Assembly: GCF_000235605.1 (NCBI RefSeq)
Contig: NC_016584.1
Location: 3,398,001-3,462,000 of the forward strand
Reading direction: 5' to 3'
DNA length: 64,000 bases
Source: Desulfosporosinus orientis DSM 765
GTDB taxonomy: Bacteria > Bacillota > Desulfitobacteriia > Desulfitobacteriales > Desulfitobacteriaceae
Both the position numbers and the translations under genes were made by a program. The notes under the pieces are model-generated. The model saw nothing but the letters and a program-made list of their open reading frames with translations, was not told where the DNA came from and searched no databases. Position 1 is the first letter of the stretch. Each line of letters opens with the position of its first letter. Positions 53,280 through 63,732 of this stretch are shown here, piece after piece.

Positions 53280-54104
53280 TTAGATTGTTAAATAGGACCT
53301 AAGCTGAAGAATACTGTTATCCGGAATATTCATTTGTCCCAATTTCACATAGCCCCAAGGTCCGTGATAATCACTGCCCCCTGTAGCTAAGATAGAAAAT
53401 TTATCAGCTACTTCTGCATAATAATTAATAAGTTCTGCTTGCCTTTCCCAGTATCCATAATATACTTCAAGGCCAATGGGCCGATAGGATAATAAGGAAA
53501 AAACCATATCTGGGTCCCGAAGCAAGCCCGGATGAGCCACCACAGGTAAGCCTCCACACGCGAAAATCAGATCCACTGCATCTTCAAAAGCATGGTTTAA
53601 ATAGGGCAGGTGGGCTACTCCTCCCGGACGAAAATAGGCAGCAATTTCCTGCCAATTTCTAGGGGCCCCATTTTCCTGATGATAGATTGCCCTCATGATA
53701 TGCCCCTTAGTGACAGCGCCTTCTGCTTCCACCTCTTTCTCAACGTCTTGCCAGTCTAACGTAATGCCTCCATTTTTCAAACACTCCACCATGTCATGAG
53801 CTAAACTAGTACGCTGAGCACGAATTTCCTTCAACCGGTTTTGTAATAGCGGCTGATCAACATTTTTAAAGTACCCCAGGAGATGAACCTCATGCCCCCG
53901 ATAACTGGTTAGTAATTCAACTCCGGGAATTACTTTGATATTCAGTTCTTTAGCCAGTTGTTCTGCCTTTTTAACTGCTTGTGTACTTTCATGGTCCGTA
54001 ATAGCTAAAGTTTGAACATTACTGGCATGGGCCAGGTTCATAACCTCTTCTACAGAAAGTAAGCCATCCGATTCATGGGTATGAATGTGTAAATCGGACC
54101 TCAA
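53280..54104 (-). CDS. PHP-domain phosphoesterase (YciV/TrpH-like)
   Basis: 274-residue PHP protein. Metal ligands: DLHIHTHESDG at the N-terminus, ITDHEST (about 37), PGVELLTSYRGHEVHLLGY (about 60-80), VVAHPGLLR (about 190) and GGSDYHGP (about 245). These match the 3',5'-nucleoside bisphosphate phosphatase / 5'-3' exonuclease YciV group. I start at TTG 54104 since GGAAGGG is 6 bases upstream, which gives the family-typical MRSDLHIHT. It is 38 bp upstream of the K+ channel gene in the same direction. Confidence 0.87.
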   Translation of the reverse strand: MRSDLHIHTHESDGLLSVEEVMNLAHASNVQTLAITDHESTQAVKKAEQLAKELNIKVIPGVELLTSYRGHEVHLLGYFKNVDQPLLQNRLKEIRAQRTSLAHDMVECLKNGGITLDWQDVEKEVEAEGAVTKGHIMRAIYHQENGAPRNWQEIAAYFRPGGVAHLPYLNHAFEDAVDLIFACGGLPVVAHPGLLRDPDMVFSLLSYRPIGLEVYYGYWERQAELINYYAEVADKFSILATGGSDYHGPWGYVKLGQMNIPDNSILQLRSYLTI

Positions 54105-54251
54105 ATATATCCCTTCCTTCATCACAAAAATCCACAACGAGTTTAAATGCCTATTCTTGTTTTTATTTCAAAAATCCTGCCTCCTTGCTTAAAATCTTAT
54201 GTTGACACTTTTATCTTTTTCGGATATAATTCATTTCGTTGCTAAAAATAT

Positions 54252-54325
54252 AGGGGATTAGTTTAATGGTAGAACAGCGGTCTCCAAAACCGTCAGTGCG
54301 GGTTCGACTCCTGCATCCCCTGCCA
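54252..54325 (+). tRNA. tRNA-Trp (anticodon CCA)
   Basis: 74-nt cloverleaf with encoded CCA. The acceptor AGGGGAT pairs with ATCCCCT, the D-arm contains TTTAATGGTAGAAC, the anticodon stem-loop is GCGGTCTCCAAAACCGTC with CCA, and the T-arm is GCGGGTTCGACTCCTGC. All stems pair. It stands alone, with a terminator after it. Confidence 0.96.
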
Positions 54326-54341
54326 TATTCATGAATGTTTT

Positions 54342-54380
54342 AAGGTATATTTACTGTTAAGCAGTAGATATACCTTTTTT
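54342..54380 (+). terminator. tRNA-Trp terminator
   Basis: Arms AAGGTATAT...TACTG and CAGTA...ATATACCTT with one mismatch per arm, then TTTTTT. It is 17 bp after the tRNA. Confidence 0.8.
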
Positions 54381-54402
54381 AATTGATTGGGTTAAGTGGT
54401 CA

Positions 54403-54560
54403 TAAATTAAAAAGACCTCCGCGTCCGGAGGTCTTTTGCGCAATGCCCCATAAACATGGTCCTTGTCAACCTTATGGGACAAGACTTTCAAAAAAGCGTC
54501 CCTCCGTCCTGCAAACGGAAGGACCAAGTTCGACTACATGAAAAAGACTAAAAACGTCTT
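54403..54560 (-). ncRNA. Candidate structured small RNA
   Basis: About 158 nt with four hairpins and no ORF. From the minus-strand 5' end: AAGAC/GTCTT (54544-54560), GTCCCTCCG/CGGAAGGAC (54498-54524, one mismatch), CCCATAA/TTATGGG (54447-54478), and a 12-bp terminator hairpin (54410-54437) followed by TTTTTAATTT. An extended -10 (TGTTACAAT, 54567-54575) sits where transcription would start. The loop between the third stem and the terminator contains GGGGCATTGCGC. The sporulation RNA CsfG is one thing to compare it with; I cannot confirm that. Confidence 0.5.
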
Positions 54561-54714
54561 CGACTTATTGTAACATATATTTACATATTTGTGTTTAAAA
54601 GTATTTTGGTAATTTCTTGATAATTAGTCATGGATATATAAGCATTGTTGGACATGCCGAATATTATACTATAGAGACCTTCATCTTATAACGGCTCTGT
54701 AAGGAGGTGAAGAA

Positions 54715-54780
54715 ATGTTTTTTGGAATCATTGGTATTATTATCGTCGCCTTGTTAATCCTTATAGCCATAATATTATAA
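54715..54780 (+). CDS. 21-residue hydrophobic peptide
   Basis: Short frame encoding essentially one membrane helix (FFGIIGIIIVALLILIAIIL). It has a full consensus ribosome binding site, AAGGAGGTGA, 4 bases before ATG 54715, much stronger than expected by chance. A hairpin follows. It is like the tiny sporulation-membrane or type I toxin-like peptides. Function unknown. Confidence 0.55.
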   Translation: MFFGIIGIIIVALLILIAIIL

Positions 54781-54814
54781 TCCCCGAGAGACTCCAGAAA
54801 AAAACTGGATAGCC

Positions 54815-54866
54815 ATAATAAGAGGCTCAACCACTAAAATAATTAGCCGATTGAGCCTCTTATTAT
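54815..54866. terminator. Bidirectional terminator
   Basis: 16-base arms ATAATAAGAGGCTCAA/TTGAGCCTCTTATTAT (54815-54830 and 54851-54866) between the small peptide gene and the activase gene. A further AAACTGGAT/ATCCAGTTT outer pair reaches into the activase stop codon region. Confidence 0.8.
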
Positions 54867-54870
54867 ACTA

Positions 54871-57800
54871 TTAATCCAGTTTACATTCAACTAATTTCGA
54901 ATCATTACTTAAAACCATCGTTAATTTGCGTTCCACTGAATCATTTTCTAAATCTACTAATGGAGTATGAGTCTTTATTTCCGAGGGCTTATTTCCCAAT
55001 TTATCCAAGGCCACTGAAAGCATAAGTTTGATCCGATTGAGTTGGTTTACTTCACTGGCTCCGGGGTCATAATCAATGGCCGCAATATTTGATTCCGGAT
55101 AAGACCTTCTCAGCTCTCTAATCATGCCTTTGCCGGTAATATGATTCGGCAGGCAGGCAAAGGGTTGTAAACAAACAATATTATGAACCCCGCTCCGAAT
55201 CAGCTCGACCATCTCTCCTGTCAAAAACCAGCCTTCACCGCATTGATTGGCTAGGGATAAATGTCTTTCAGCATATTTAGCGATTTCTTCGATGGGTTTT
55301 GGCGGCTCAAAACGTTTGCTCCCTTTAAGAGCCTTTTTCATGTCCTTACGATAGGACTCAATTCGGCTAATGGAGAAATACCCCGATATCATTGACCAAA
55401 AGCTCCCCGAAAGCTTCTTATATTTGATGCTGTTATCAAAAGCACCATAGAGAAGAAAATCCGTCAAATCAGGAACTACCACTTCGGCTCCTTCGGCTTC
55501 CAAAAGCTCGACAATATTATTATTGGCTGTCGGATGGAATTTAACAAGTATTTCACCTACCACTCCTACTTTTGGCTTGACTAAATCCTCATACAGTTCA
55601 AGGTTATCAAAGTCGATAACAATTTGCCGGATGTTTCTTGTGAATTCTTGCCTGTTTCCGATCCTCAAGGAATCCTGACAGCGCTTAACCCAATAGTCAT
55701 ATAAAAGGTTAGCAGAACCCGGAAATTTTTCATAAGGACGTACTTTGTATAAAACTCTCATTAATAAGTCCCCATAAATAAGCCCCTGCATCACTTTGTT
55801 AAACATAGGAATTGTAAATTTAAACCCGGGATTGGATTCTAAACTTGAGGAATTTCCGGCATTTAAGGCAATCACAGGTACATGACCCATATTGGCATCT
55901 TTCAATGCTTTGCGAATAAATGCGATATAATTAGTAGCCCTGCACCCGCCCCCCGTTTGAGTCATGATGACAGATGTATTGTTAAGATCATACTGACCGG
56001 ATTTGAGAGCTTTCATTAGTTGACCAACCACAATAATCGCAGGATAGCAGGCATCATTATGAACATATCTTAATCCTTTATCCACGGCTGATTTATCCAC
56101 GGAAGGCAGAAACTCAATGCTGTATCCAGAGCCTTCAAAGGCTGTCTTAAAGAACTGAAAATGAATCGGCGACATTTGGGGGGCTAAAATTGTATGGGTG
56201 TTCTTCATTTCCTGGGTGAAAATTACTCTGGAAGGATTATCAAATAGTTTCTCAGGAATAAAATTTCTCTTATCCTGCTCTTTGATGGCTGCAATCAAGG
56301 AACGCACCCGGATTCTTGCAGCTCCTAAATTATTAATTTCATCAATTTTAATGACGGTATAGATTTTACCATAAGCTTCAAGTATCTCTTTAATTTGATC
56401 CGTGGTTACAGCATCAAGTCCGCAGCCAAAGGAATTTAACTGAATGAGTTCCAGGTCTTTCTGCCTCGCTACATAGCTGGCAGCATTATATTCTCTGGAA
56501 TGATACACCCATTGGTCAACAACCCGCAGAGGACGTTTAAGCTTCCCTAAATGCTGAATAGCATCTTCAGACAGAACGGCAAATCCATAGGAACTAATCA
56601 TTTCCGGTATACCGTGATTAATTTCCGGATCAATATGATAAGGTCTGCCGACTAAGACGATTCCTTTGATGTTATGATCACGAATATAGTTTAGGGTCTC
56701 TTCCCCTTTCTCTCTTACATTGGCTTTATAACGATCAAATTCGGCATAGGCTTTAGTCAACGCCCGGGCTAATTCCTGCTTAGATATCCCTTCCTGAGCC
56801 AATTCTTCAGCTAATCGTCTCAACATTCGCTTCGGCATATCAATAGGCAAAAAAGGATGATAGAATCGAACCTTGGGATCTCTAAGGCAATCCATATTGG
56901 CATTAATTGTTTCCGGATATGAGGTTACAATAGGACAATTGTAATGATTGTCTGCCTGCTCGTCTTCCTGTCGTGCATAGGGAATGCAGGGATAAAAGAT
57001 TTTGGTAATCCCTTTTTTTATTAAATCGGCTACATGGCCGTGTGCCAGTTTTGCCGGATAACAAGCGGAATCAGAAGGGATAGTATCCATGCCCAGCTCG
57101 TATATTTTATTGGATGACCGGCCGGATATTATCACTTGATAGCCCAATTCCGTAAACAAAGTAAACCAGAAGGGATAATCTTCATAAATATTCAATACCC
57201 TGGGGATTCCGATACATCCTCTTGTGGCCTTATCGTTACTTAACGGTTTGTAGTCAAAAACTCTCTTGTACTTATATTCATAAAGATTGGGAATATCACT
57301 TTTTACCCGTTCCTTACCGGAACCTCGTTCACACCGATTGCCTGAAACATACTCGTTGCCGCCGGAAAAATGCTTGATGCTTACCAAGCAGTTGTTTCCG
57401 CATAATCCACAGCGCTTCATCGTCGTTTCAGTTGTAAAATTTGATAACTCATCTCCTTGGAGAAGAGAGGATTGATACCCCGTCGAATACTGATCCTTGG
57501 CTATTAAGGCAGCACCAAAAGCTCCCATGATACCGGCAATATCCGGACGGACAACTTCCTTATTGGTGATTTTCTCAAAAGCTCTAAGGACTGCATCGTT
57601 ATAGAAGGTTCCTCCTTGGACGACGATCTTCTCTCCCAGCTCTTCCACACTTCTTAAGCGAATAACTTTGAAGAGAGCATTCTTAATAACGGATATAGAA
57701 ATCCCGGCTGAGATATCACTAATCTTCGCGCCTTCTTTCTGCGCTTGTTTTACTTTGGAGTTCATAAATACCGTACAACGGGTCCCCAGGTCTACCGGGT

Positions 57801-59229
57801 GCCTGGATTTTTGACTTAATTGAGCAAAATCTCGAATATCCATATTCAGGGATTTTGCGAAGGTTTCTACAAAAGAACCGCAACCCGAAGAACACGCTTC
57901 ATTTAAGGTTATAGACTCAATGACCCCATTGCGGATCACTAAGCTTTTCATATCCTGACCGCCTATATCCAGTACAAAATCAACCCCAGGCAGAAAAAAG
58001 TTGGCAGCGGTATAATGGGCTACAGTTTCTATTTCGCCAATATCTACTCTTAAGGCAGCTTTAATAAGATGTTCACCATAACCTGTGACTGCTGAATTAA
58101 CAATTTTTGTCTCTTTGTTAATTTTCTCATATAGCGTTTTTAAGGCTTCCAAAGTGGATTCCAAGGGTTTGCCCATATTGCTGCCGTAATAGGAATATAA
58201 CAGGCTTCCTTCTTCGTTAACCAAGGCAATTTTAGTCGTTGTCGAACCGGCATCAATGCCTAAATAGGCATTCCCTCGGTAGGTCTCTAATTCCACTCGC
58301 TTGACTTTGTGTACACTATGTCGCTGTCTAAAGTCAAGGTACTCTTGATCATTGTCAAAAAGGATTTCCAACTCCTCATTGTCTGAGTTGTCCACCTCTA
58401 ATATTTTCGGCATTTTTTCCAATAATGATTTTAGGGTGATTGGAACCATTTCCGCGGAGGATAAGGCTGCTCCTATGGCCACAAAATAATGAGAGTTTTC
58501 CGGAAATATAACATTCTTATTCTCAAGTCTTAGAGTCTCAATGAAGCGACGCCGCAGCTCTGATAAAAAATAGAGCGGTCCTCCCAAAAATGCTACATTT
58601 CCGCTGATAGGACGTCCTTGGGCTAAACCGCTAATCGTTTGATTAACGACGGCTTGCAGAACGGATACTGCAATATCCTCCTTTGCAGCACCTTCATTCA
58701 GCAGTGGCTGGACATCCGTTTTAGCAAAAACTCCGCAACGAGAGGCTATTGGGTAAATATGCCCATAGTTTTTGGCTAATTCGTTCAATCCGGGAGCATC
58801 CGTTTGCAGCAAAGAAGCCATCTGATCAATAAAGGCACCGGTACCCCCGGCGCATGTCCCGTTCATTCGTTGTTCAACAGAATCTCCTAAAAAAGTAATC
58901 TTGGCATCCTCACCACCAAGCTCAATGGCAGTATCCGTGTTGGGAATGACTGCTTTAATAGCATTAGTACAGGCGATAACTTCTTGTATAAAGGGTATCT
59001 CCAGTACCTGGGAAATATTGTACCCTCCGGAGCCGGTGATCATTAAGGTCAATAAATGCCCCTGCATCACTTCTTTGGCTTCCTCAAGCACAGTCATAAC
59101 TGTATTGCGAATATTCGAAAAATGTCTTAAATATTTTTTATAGATTATATTTTTATGAATGTCTAAAATAACGATTTTTACAGTTGTAGAACCTACATCT
59201 AAACCGATATTTAAAACTCTACTGCTCAT
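54871..59229 (-). CDS. Giant 2-hydroxyacyl-CoA dehydratase activase-like protein
   Basis: 1452 residues. Two ASKHA ATPase units in tandem (about 8-270 and 330-590), each opening with a phosphate loop ([17 protein letters not shown] and [17 protein letters not shown]) and carrying cluster-binding cysteines ([14 protein letters not shown] and [11 protein letters not shown]). A cysteine-rich CGLCGNNC linker (about 605) precedes DUF2229 and HgdB-like domains (about 650-1400). Such proteins couple ATP hydrolysis to low-potential electron transfer for radical acyl-CoA chemistry; the client is unknown, and no dehydratase genes are adjacent. ATG 59229 follows GGAGGAAG. The upstream TetR gene is 48 bp away. 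Confidence 0.88.
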   Translation of the reverse strand: MSSRVLNIGLDVGSTTVKIVILDIHKNIIYKKYLRHFSNIRNTVMTVLEEAKEVMQGHLLTLMITGSGGYNISQVLEIPFIQEVIACTNAIKAVIPNTDTAIELGGEDAKITFLGDSVEQRMNGTCAGGTGAFIDQMASLLQTDAPGLNELAKNYGHIYPIASRCGVFAKTDVQPLLNEGAAKEDIAVSVLQAVVNQTISGLAQGRPISGNVAFLGGPLYFLSELRRRFIETLRLENKNVIFPENSHYFVAIGAALSSAEMVPITLKSLLEKMPKILEVDNSDNEELEILFDNDQEYLDFRQRHSVHKVKRVELETYRGNAYLGIDAGSTTTKIALVNEEGSLLYSYYGSNMGKPLESTLEALKTLYEKINKETKIVNSAVTGYGEHLIKAALRVDIGEIETVAHYTAANFFLPGVDFVLDIGGQDMKSLVIRNGVIESITLNEACSSGCGSFVETFAKSLNMDIRDFAQLSQKSRHPVDLGTRCTVFMNSKVKQAQKEGAKISDISAGISISVIKNALFKVIRLRSVEELGEKIVVQGGTFYNDAVLRAFEKITNKEVVRPDIAGIMGAFGAALIAKDQYSTGYQSSLLQGDELSNFTTETTMKRCGLCGNNCLVSIKHFSGGNEYVSGNRCERGSGKERVKSDIPNLYEYKYKRVFDYKPLSNDKATRGCIGIPRVLNIYEDYPFWFTLFTELGYQVIISGRSSNKIYELGMDTIPSDSACYPAKLAHGHVADLIKKGITKIFYPCIPYARQEDEQADNHYNCPIVTSYPETINANMDCLRDPKVRFYHPFLPIDMPKRMLRRLAEELAQEGISKQELARALTKAYAEFDRYKANVREKGEETLNYIRDHNIKGIVLVGRPYHIDPEINHGIPEMISSYGFAVLSEDAIQHLGKLKRPLRVVDQWVYHSREYNAASYVARQKDLELIQLNSFGCGLDAVTTDQIKEILEAYGKIYTVIKIDEINNLGAARIRVRSLIAAIKEQDKRNFIPEKLFDNPSRVIFTQEMKNTHTILAPQMSPIHFQFFKTAFEGSGYSIEFLPSVDKSAVDKGLRYVHNDACYPAIIVVGQLMKALKSGQYDLNNTSVIMTQTGGGCRATNYIAFIRKALKDANMGHVPVIALNAGNSSSLESNPGFKFTIPMFNKVMQGLIYGDLLMRVLYKVRPYEKFPGSANLLYDYWVKRCQDSLRIGNRQEFTRNIRQIVIDFDNLELYEDLVKPKVGVVGEILVKFHPTANNNIVELLEAEGAEVVVPDLTDFLLYGAFDNSIKYKKLSGSFWSMISGYFSISRIESYRKDMKKALKGSKRFEPPKPIEEIAKYAERHLSLANQCGEGWFLTGEMVELIRSGVHNIVCLQPFACLPNHITGKGMIRELRRSYPESNIAAIDYDPGASEVNQLNRIKLMLSVALDKLGNKPSEIKTHTPLVDLENDSVERKLTMVLSNDSKLVECKLD

Positions 59230-59277
59230 TTTCTTCCTCCACCTATGCACAACGTTTAAAAACTTTGCACTTTGAAG

Positions 59278-59859
59278 TTATTGATTACAAGCTATTCCTT
59301 TTGTAAATATTTTAACATAATTTGTAATACATGTCTGAATATCGGTTTCAAAAGTAAGCTTATTCATTGTTAACGATGTAATAAATAATCCAAAGTTAGT
59401 TGTTAAAAAGCTTATTGCTAATGTTTCCGGGTTTTCTGCAATAACCCCTTTATTTCTCATTTCTTCAAAATAACGGCTTAAAAGCTTCTTAAACTCATTG
59501 GGAAACTTATAAATCATCGCTTCAAAATGTGGGTTTGATTCTTTATTTTTTAAATGCATTAGTATTAATTTACGATTCTTGTACAATAAATCTTGGTAGG
59601 AAGAGCCTATTTTTGTCAGGTCTCTCTCCAAATCCCATTCAAAGCTTTCAAACAGAGCAAGCCATTTTGGTGAGAACACAAACTTATCAAAGGACCTTTC
59701 AAAAAGATTGCGTTTGTTATAAAAATGCCTAAACAGGGTCATTTCACTAACCCCGGCTTTTTTGGCAATTTCCTTCGTGGTAACAGCAGTATAACCTTTC
59801 TGTGAGAAGAGAACAATTGCAGCATCTAAAATTTTTTCCTCCGTATCTAATGTACACAT
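59278..59859 (-). CDS. TetR-family regulator
   Basis: 193 residues. The N-terminal TetR HTH (about 10-55) reads [20 protein letters not shown]; the ligand-binding part (60-190) is helical and unspecific. I start at ATG 59859, with GGAGAAGGGG just upstream; a frame to 59910 would begin inside the operator. It is 48 bp upstream of the giant activase and in the same direction, so it probably regulates that gene and itself through the palindrome at 59891-59910. Confidence 0.88.
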   Translation of the reverse strand: MCTLDTEEKILDAAIVLFSQKGYTAVTTKEIAKKAGVSEMTLFRHFYNKRNLFERSFDKFVFSPKWLALFESFEWDLERDLTKIGSSYQDLLYKNRKLILMHLKNKESNPHFEAMIYKFPNEFKKLLSRYFEEMRNKGVIAENPETLAISFLTTNFGLFITSLTMNKLTFETDIQTCITNYVKIFTKGIACNQ

Positions 59860-59890
59860 ACCCCTTCTCCAATCAACTTTATAAACAACC

Positions 59891-59910
59891 ATGTTAGTTC
59901 TTACTAACAT
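59891..59910. promoter_or_regulatory. TetR-type operator palindrome
   Basis: ATGTTAGTTCTTACTAACAT: 8-base inverted repeats around a 4-base centre, between the -10 of the promoter at 59916-59944 and the TetR start. The position is right for autorepression. Confidence 0.75.
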
Positions 59911-59915
59911 AGCTT

Positions 59916-59944
59916 ATTCTATCATTCTCTTGTTATAACTTCAA
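59916..59944 (-). promoter_or_regulatory. Promoter of the TetR/activase operon
   Basis: On the minus strand -35 TTGAAG (59939-59944), 17-base spacer, -10 TAGAAT (59916-59921). The operator begins 5 bases downstream of the -10, covering the transcription start. The remaining spacer to 60173 holds no gene that I can see. Confidence 0.65.
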
Positions 59945-60173
59945 TTAGGTAATAATCAAATCCTTACATTTATTTCTATTCATTCTCCTGGCGAAATACC
60001 ATAGTCCTTAGGAACATTGTATTAAAGAAATTTTACACACTTTAATCTATGCATAAACTTCTTCAATGAACTATTAGTTATGCTTGAACAATCGTTTCAG
60101 AAAGTAGGCCACGAAAAGTTCTTTCTGTTTAGACCTCTATGCCGCTAACACTGCACCATCAGAGGATAAAAAC

Positions 60174-60209
60174 AGGGCTGAACCAAACTGAAGAGTCTGG
60201 TTCAGCCCT
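60174..60209 (-). terminator. Terminator of the EF-G-like gene
   Basis: 12-base arms AGGGCTGAACCA/TGGTTCAGCCCT with a 12-base loop, 9 bp past the stop. Confidence 0.8.
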
Positions 60210-60218
60210 AATATTAAC

Positions 60219-62240
60219 TTACTGATTATTGGAAGCTTTTAATTGATTGACCAAGGTTTCACTAAGTTTTCTGGGTACCTCTTCATAGCGTAAAAACTTC
60301 ATGGTAAATGAGCCTCTGCCTTGAGTTAAACTCCTTAAGTCAATAGCGTAACGCATCATTTCTGCCTGAGGGACATGGGCATGTATGGTTGTGAACTTAC
60401 CGCTGGCATCCATGCCTAACACTCTTCCTCGTTTGCCATTGAGGTCAGCGATGACATCTCCCATAAAGGCTTCGGGAACCTTTACTTCCAATTCTACGAT
60501 AGGTTCCAGCAAAGTGGGCATCGCTAATTCAACCCCTTTGCGAAAAGCCAGAATTGCCGCTAGTTTAAAGGCCATTTCTGAGGAATCCACGGCATGATAA
60601 GAACCATCACAAAGAGTAACCTTAATATCGGTGACTGGGTATCCAACCATGGCCCCCTCTGTCATGGCTTCTCTAATTCCTTTTTCTACGGCGGGGATAT
60701 ACTGTTTAGGCACAGCTCCGCCAAAAATTGACTCCGCAAACTCGAAATCGCTGTCTGAATAGGGTTCTAAATTAATCCAGACATGACCATATTGACCATG
60801 ACCTCCTGTCTGCTTCTTGTGTTTCCCTTCAACCTTAACCGCTTTGCGAATGGTTTCACGGTAAGGAACACGAGGGACTTTCGTTGTCACATCGACACCA
60901 AACTTTCGGGCTAGTTTTTCTTGGAGAATCTCCAACTGCATTTCTCCCATACCCGTTAAAATTAACTCTTTGGTCTCAGTATTTTTATGAAGTGTCAGGG
61001 TTGGATCTTCTTCAATCAAACGTGTCAGGGCACCACCCAGCCGATCTTCATCTCCCTTGGTTTTCGGCCCAATAGCTACGGATAACGTAGGCACAGGAAA
61101 ATCTATGCCTTCAAGCTGTACGGGATACTCTTTATTGCATAGAGTATCTCCGGTTTTGACCTCTTGTAGTTTAGCGATAACAGCAATATCTCCGGCACTG
61201 ACAGAAGCGACAGGCTCCTGATTTTTACCACGTAAGAATAAGGGCTGACCGATTTTTTCCTCAGAACCGTTTGTAGAATTTAATACCCAAGTTTCAGCCT
61301 TAAATTCCCCTCCATAAACTCTGAAGAAAGACATTTTTCCAACATAAGAATCTGCCAAGGTCTTAAAGACAAGGGCAACATCTTGCTCATGGACTTCAGG
61401 TGCAGGTGCATAGTCCACCAGAAAATCCATCATTCTGGTTATGCCAATATTTTTAACGGCGGAGCCGCAAAGTACGGGCATCATAAGATTCTGTTTTAAA
61501 GCTTTGCGCAAAGCTGTTTGTAAATCAGCTTCACTCAGCGTTTCTCCTTCGAGATATTTCATTAATATGTCATCATCTGCTTCAGCTACAGCTTCTGCCA
61601 ATTGTTCTCTTAACAGTTCTACCTCTTCTTTGTATTTTTCCGGCACTTCCATAGTTGAATACTTGCCGCTTTCATTATCCTCGTTAACATAAGCTTTATT
61701 TTCCAAAATGTCGATAACACCGTTAAAACTTGATTCCTGACCCAAGGGCAATTGCAGAGGAACCATCCTGGCCTCTGGATAAGCGTCTTTTAACTGGTCT
61801 AATACTTTACCAAAATTAGCATTTTTACGGTCTAACTTATTAACGAAAATAATTTTGGGAAGTTTCTGTTCTTCCATAAAGCCCCAGGCTATTTCAGCCT
61901 GAACTTCCAGACCCGCCACCCCACAAAGCACTAAAACCCCGCATTCTGCGACACGCAATCCGCTTTTAACTTCTCCCAAGAAATCTAAATAACCCGGACT
62001 ATCCAGCAAATTGACTTTTACCCTCCCCCACTCAAAGGGCATAAGACTCGTACTAATCGACACTTGATGCTTTACTTCTTCAGGCAGAAAATCTGAGACC
62101 GTGTTTCCTTCTGAAACCTTGCCAATACGGGTGATGGCACCTGAATTAAATAAAATAGTTTCCCCTAACGAAGTTTTTCCTGCTCCACCATGCCCAACCA
62201 AACAGACGTTGCGAAGATAATCCGTGTCATAGGTTTTCAA
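60219..62240 (-). CDS. Elongation factor G-like translational GTPase (EF-G2 type)
   Basis: 673-residue EF-G paralogue. G domain: P-loop GHGGAGKTSL (about 17), DSPGYLDF (G3) and NKLDRKNANF (G4), followed by domains II-V. Canonical EF-G has AHIDAGKTT in the P-loop, so the change to GHGGAGKT and the shorter length place it in the FusA2/EF-G-like group, whose role in translocation or ribosome handling is less clear. It starts at TTG 62240, with AAGGAGGG 6 bases upstream. Not linked to rpsL/rpsG/tuf, as the main fusA would be. Monocistronic. Confidence 0.9.
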   Translation of the reverse strand: MKTYDTDYLRNVCLVGHGGAGKTSLGETILFNSGAITRIGKVSEGNTVSDFLPEEVKHQVSISTSLMPFEWGRVKVNLLDSPGYLDFLGEVKSGLRVAECGVLVLCGVAGLEVQAEIAWGFMEEQKLPKIIFVNKLDRKNANFGKVLDQLKDAYPEARMVPLQLPLGQESSFNGVIDILENKAYVNEDNESGKYSTMEVPEKYKEEVELLREQLAEAVAEADDDILMKYLEGETLSEADLQTALRKALKQNLMMPVLCGSAVKNIGITRMMDFLVDYAPAPEVHEQDVALVFKTLADSYVGKMSFFRVYGGEFKAETWVLNSTNGSEEKIGQPLFLRGKNQEPVASVSAGDIAVIAKLQEVKTGDTLCNKEYPVQLEGIDFPVPTLSVAIGPKTKGDEDRLGGALTRLIEEDPTLTLHKNTETKELILTGMGEMQLEILQEKLARKFGVDVTTKVPRVPYRETIRKAVKVEGKHKKQTGGHGQYGHVWINLEPYSDSDFEFAESIFGGAVPKQYIPAVEKGIREAMTEGAMVGYPVTDIKVTLCDGSYHAVDSSEMAFKLAAILAFRKGVELAMPTLLEPIVELEVKVPEAFMGDVIADLNGKRGRVLGMDASGKFTTIHAHVPQAEMMRYAIDLRSLTQGRGSFTMKFLRYEEVPRKLSETLVNQLKASNNQ

Positions 62241-62384
62241 GACGATCCCTCCTTGGTTTGTTATTTAAGAAAAAGGACACATCCTTTTTACTTGCAACAG
62301 TTTACCGGAGATAAAAATGTCTAGAGCCTAGATTAGTATTAATTTTATGGATAAGAGTGGGTCAAGTATTCTCAAGATCAGCAA

Positions 62385-63548
62385 TTAATTCTTTTTTTCG
62401 TAGGTCCCCCAGACCAGCGGCTGTTTATTGCGCAGCATACATTTCCCCATTGCCCAGACAGAATCAACCTCTAAATCTCCGTCAAGAGCTACCAGATCTG
62501 CATCATAACCCACGCGAATCATGCCTTTATTATGAAGACGAAGAACATTAGCCACATTAGCAGTGATGGTCCGTAAAGCTGCTTCCAGCGGGACGCCCTC
62601 CACAACGGCTCTGCGCACATCCCGCCACAAAACTTCTACGGAACCGACTCCCATGCCAATAAGCACGCCGGCTTCATTGTACTGGGGCATGCTCCCATTC
62701 CCATCGGAGGTTACGGTCACCCGGTCATTAAGGAGCTGCCGTTGATTGAGCATTTTCAAGACAGCAGGTACCTGCAGGTCTTCCGGAAAATCGTCACACC
62801 CTGCAGTGAGATCGATATGTCCTCCTGCTAAGAGGAATTTAATACCCTGATCAATTAAAGTGTGAGTCCGGTTAATATGAGTGGGTACAAATTGAGTAAT
62901 GGGTATTTCCGTTTGCTCAAGTATCTGCCAAATGGGTTCTAAACCCCGTTTTCCCTCTCCCAGGTGAAGATGAACAATTCCGGCCTTGCCGCCCAGCATA
63001 CCCCCAACCCGAGCAGCGGCTGCCAAATGTTCCAGTTCACTGATTTGCGGTTGAGCAGAGCGATGATCTGAAATCGCAATTTCGCCTGCTCCAACAATCT
63101 TGGAAATTAGTATTAAATCCTCCTCTAAATTATCTAAAAGTGTTCTGGTAGGCACTTGGTAAGCACCGCTGTAAATAAAGGTACTTACTCCTTCCCCTTG
63201 AAGGGCATTGGCTTTAACCAACAGAGCTGCCATAGAGCGTGAAACAGAATCTGTGCCCAAACAGCCCACCACTGTTGTCGTTCCTGCCTTAGTCAATTGA
63301 GTAAGCTGAAGTTCCGGAGTACGTGAAGCCGGACCGGCTTCTCCTCCCCCGCCGCAGATATGGACATGGGCATCGATAAAGCCTGGGACTAATGTCTTCC
63401 CTTGAAGATCAACCACTTCCCCTTCTGCGTAATCCGGTAGTTTCAGGTCTTTACCGATGGCTGCAATGCTCTTACCTACCATTAATACATCAAAGTTTTC
63501 GTTATATTCGGGGCAATATAGTTTTGTATTTTTTAGAAGTTGCCACAT
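62385..63548 (-). CDS. iadA: Isoaspartyl dipeptidase
   Basis: 387-residue amidohydrolase that cleaves beta-aspartyl dipeptides from damaged proteins. Zinc ligands: DAHVHICGGGGE (HxH, about 60), HLHLG (about 200), PTHINRT (about 228) and the catalytic Asp in TSDGNGSMPQ (about 285). The loop DHRSAQPQ is typical of IadA. Length is normal. ATG 63548 has GAGAGGATA upstream. It is divergent from the SpoVB-like gene. Confidence 0.92.
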   Translation of the reverse strand: MWQLLKNTKLYCPEYNENFDVLMVGKSIAAIGKDLKLPDYAEGEVVDLQGKTLVPGFIDAHVHICGGGGEAGPASRTPELQLTQLTKAGTTTVVGCLGTDSVSRSMAALLVKANALQGEGVSTFIYSGAYQVPTRTLLDNLEEDLILISKIVGAGEIAISDHRSAQPQISELEHLAAAARVGGMLGGKAGIVHLHLGEGKRGLEPIWQILEQTEIPITQFVPTHINRTHTLIDQGIKFLLAGGHIDLTAGCDDFPEDLQVPAVLKMLNQRQLLNDRVTVTSDGNGSMPQYNEAGVLIGMGVGSVEVLWRDVRRAVVEGVPLEAALRTITANVANVLRLHNKGMIRVGYDADLVALDGDLEVDSVWAMGKCMLRNKQPLVWGTYEKKN

Positions 63549-63732
63549 AGGGTATCCTCTCCTCTCAAAAGGTATAATGCCCCACTGCTGGTTTTATATT
63601 CCACATTTTAAATATTTCTCTACTCCAAGATAAAATCCTGTCGTTCTTCCTCCTCGTTTGAAAATTTCCTAAGCATTTCTTTTTTTCCCCAAGCATATGT
63701 TTTAGATAAAAACTCAGATGACGGAGGCTTAC

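Noticed and set aside
54252-54437. tRNA-Trp followed by hairpins as a trp attenuator or T-box
   Set aside because: No tryptophan biosynthesis or tRNA synthetase gene follows, and no T-box sequence could be found.
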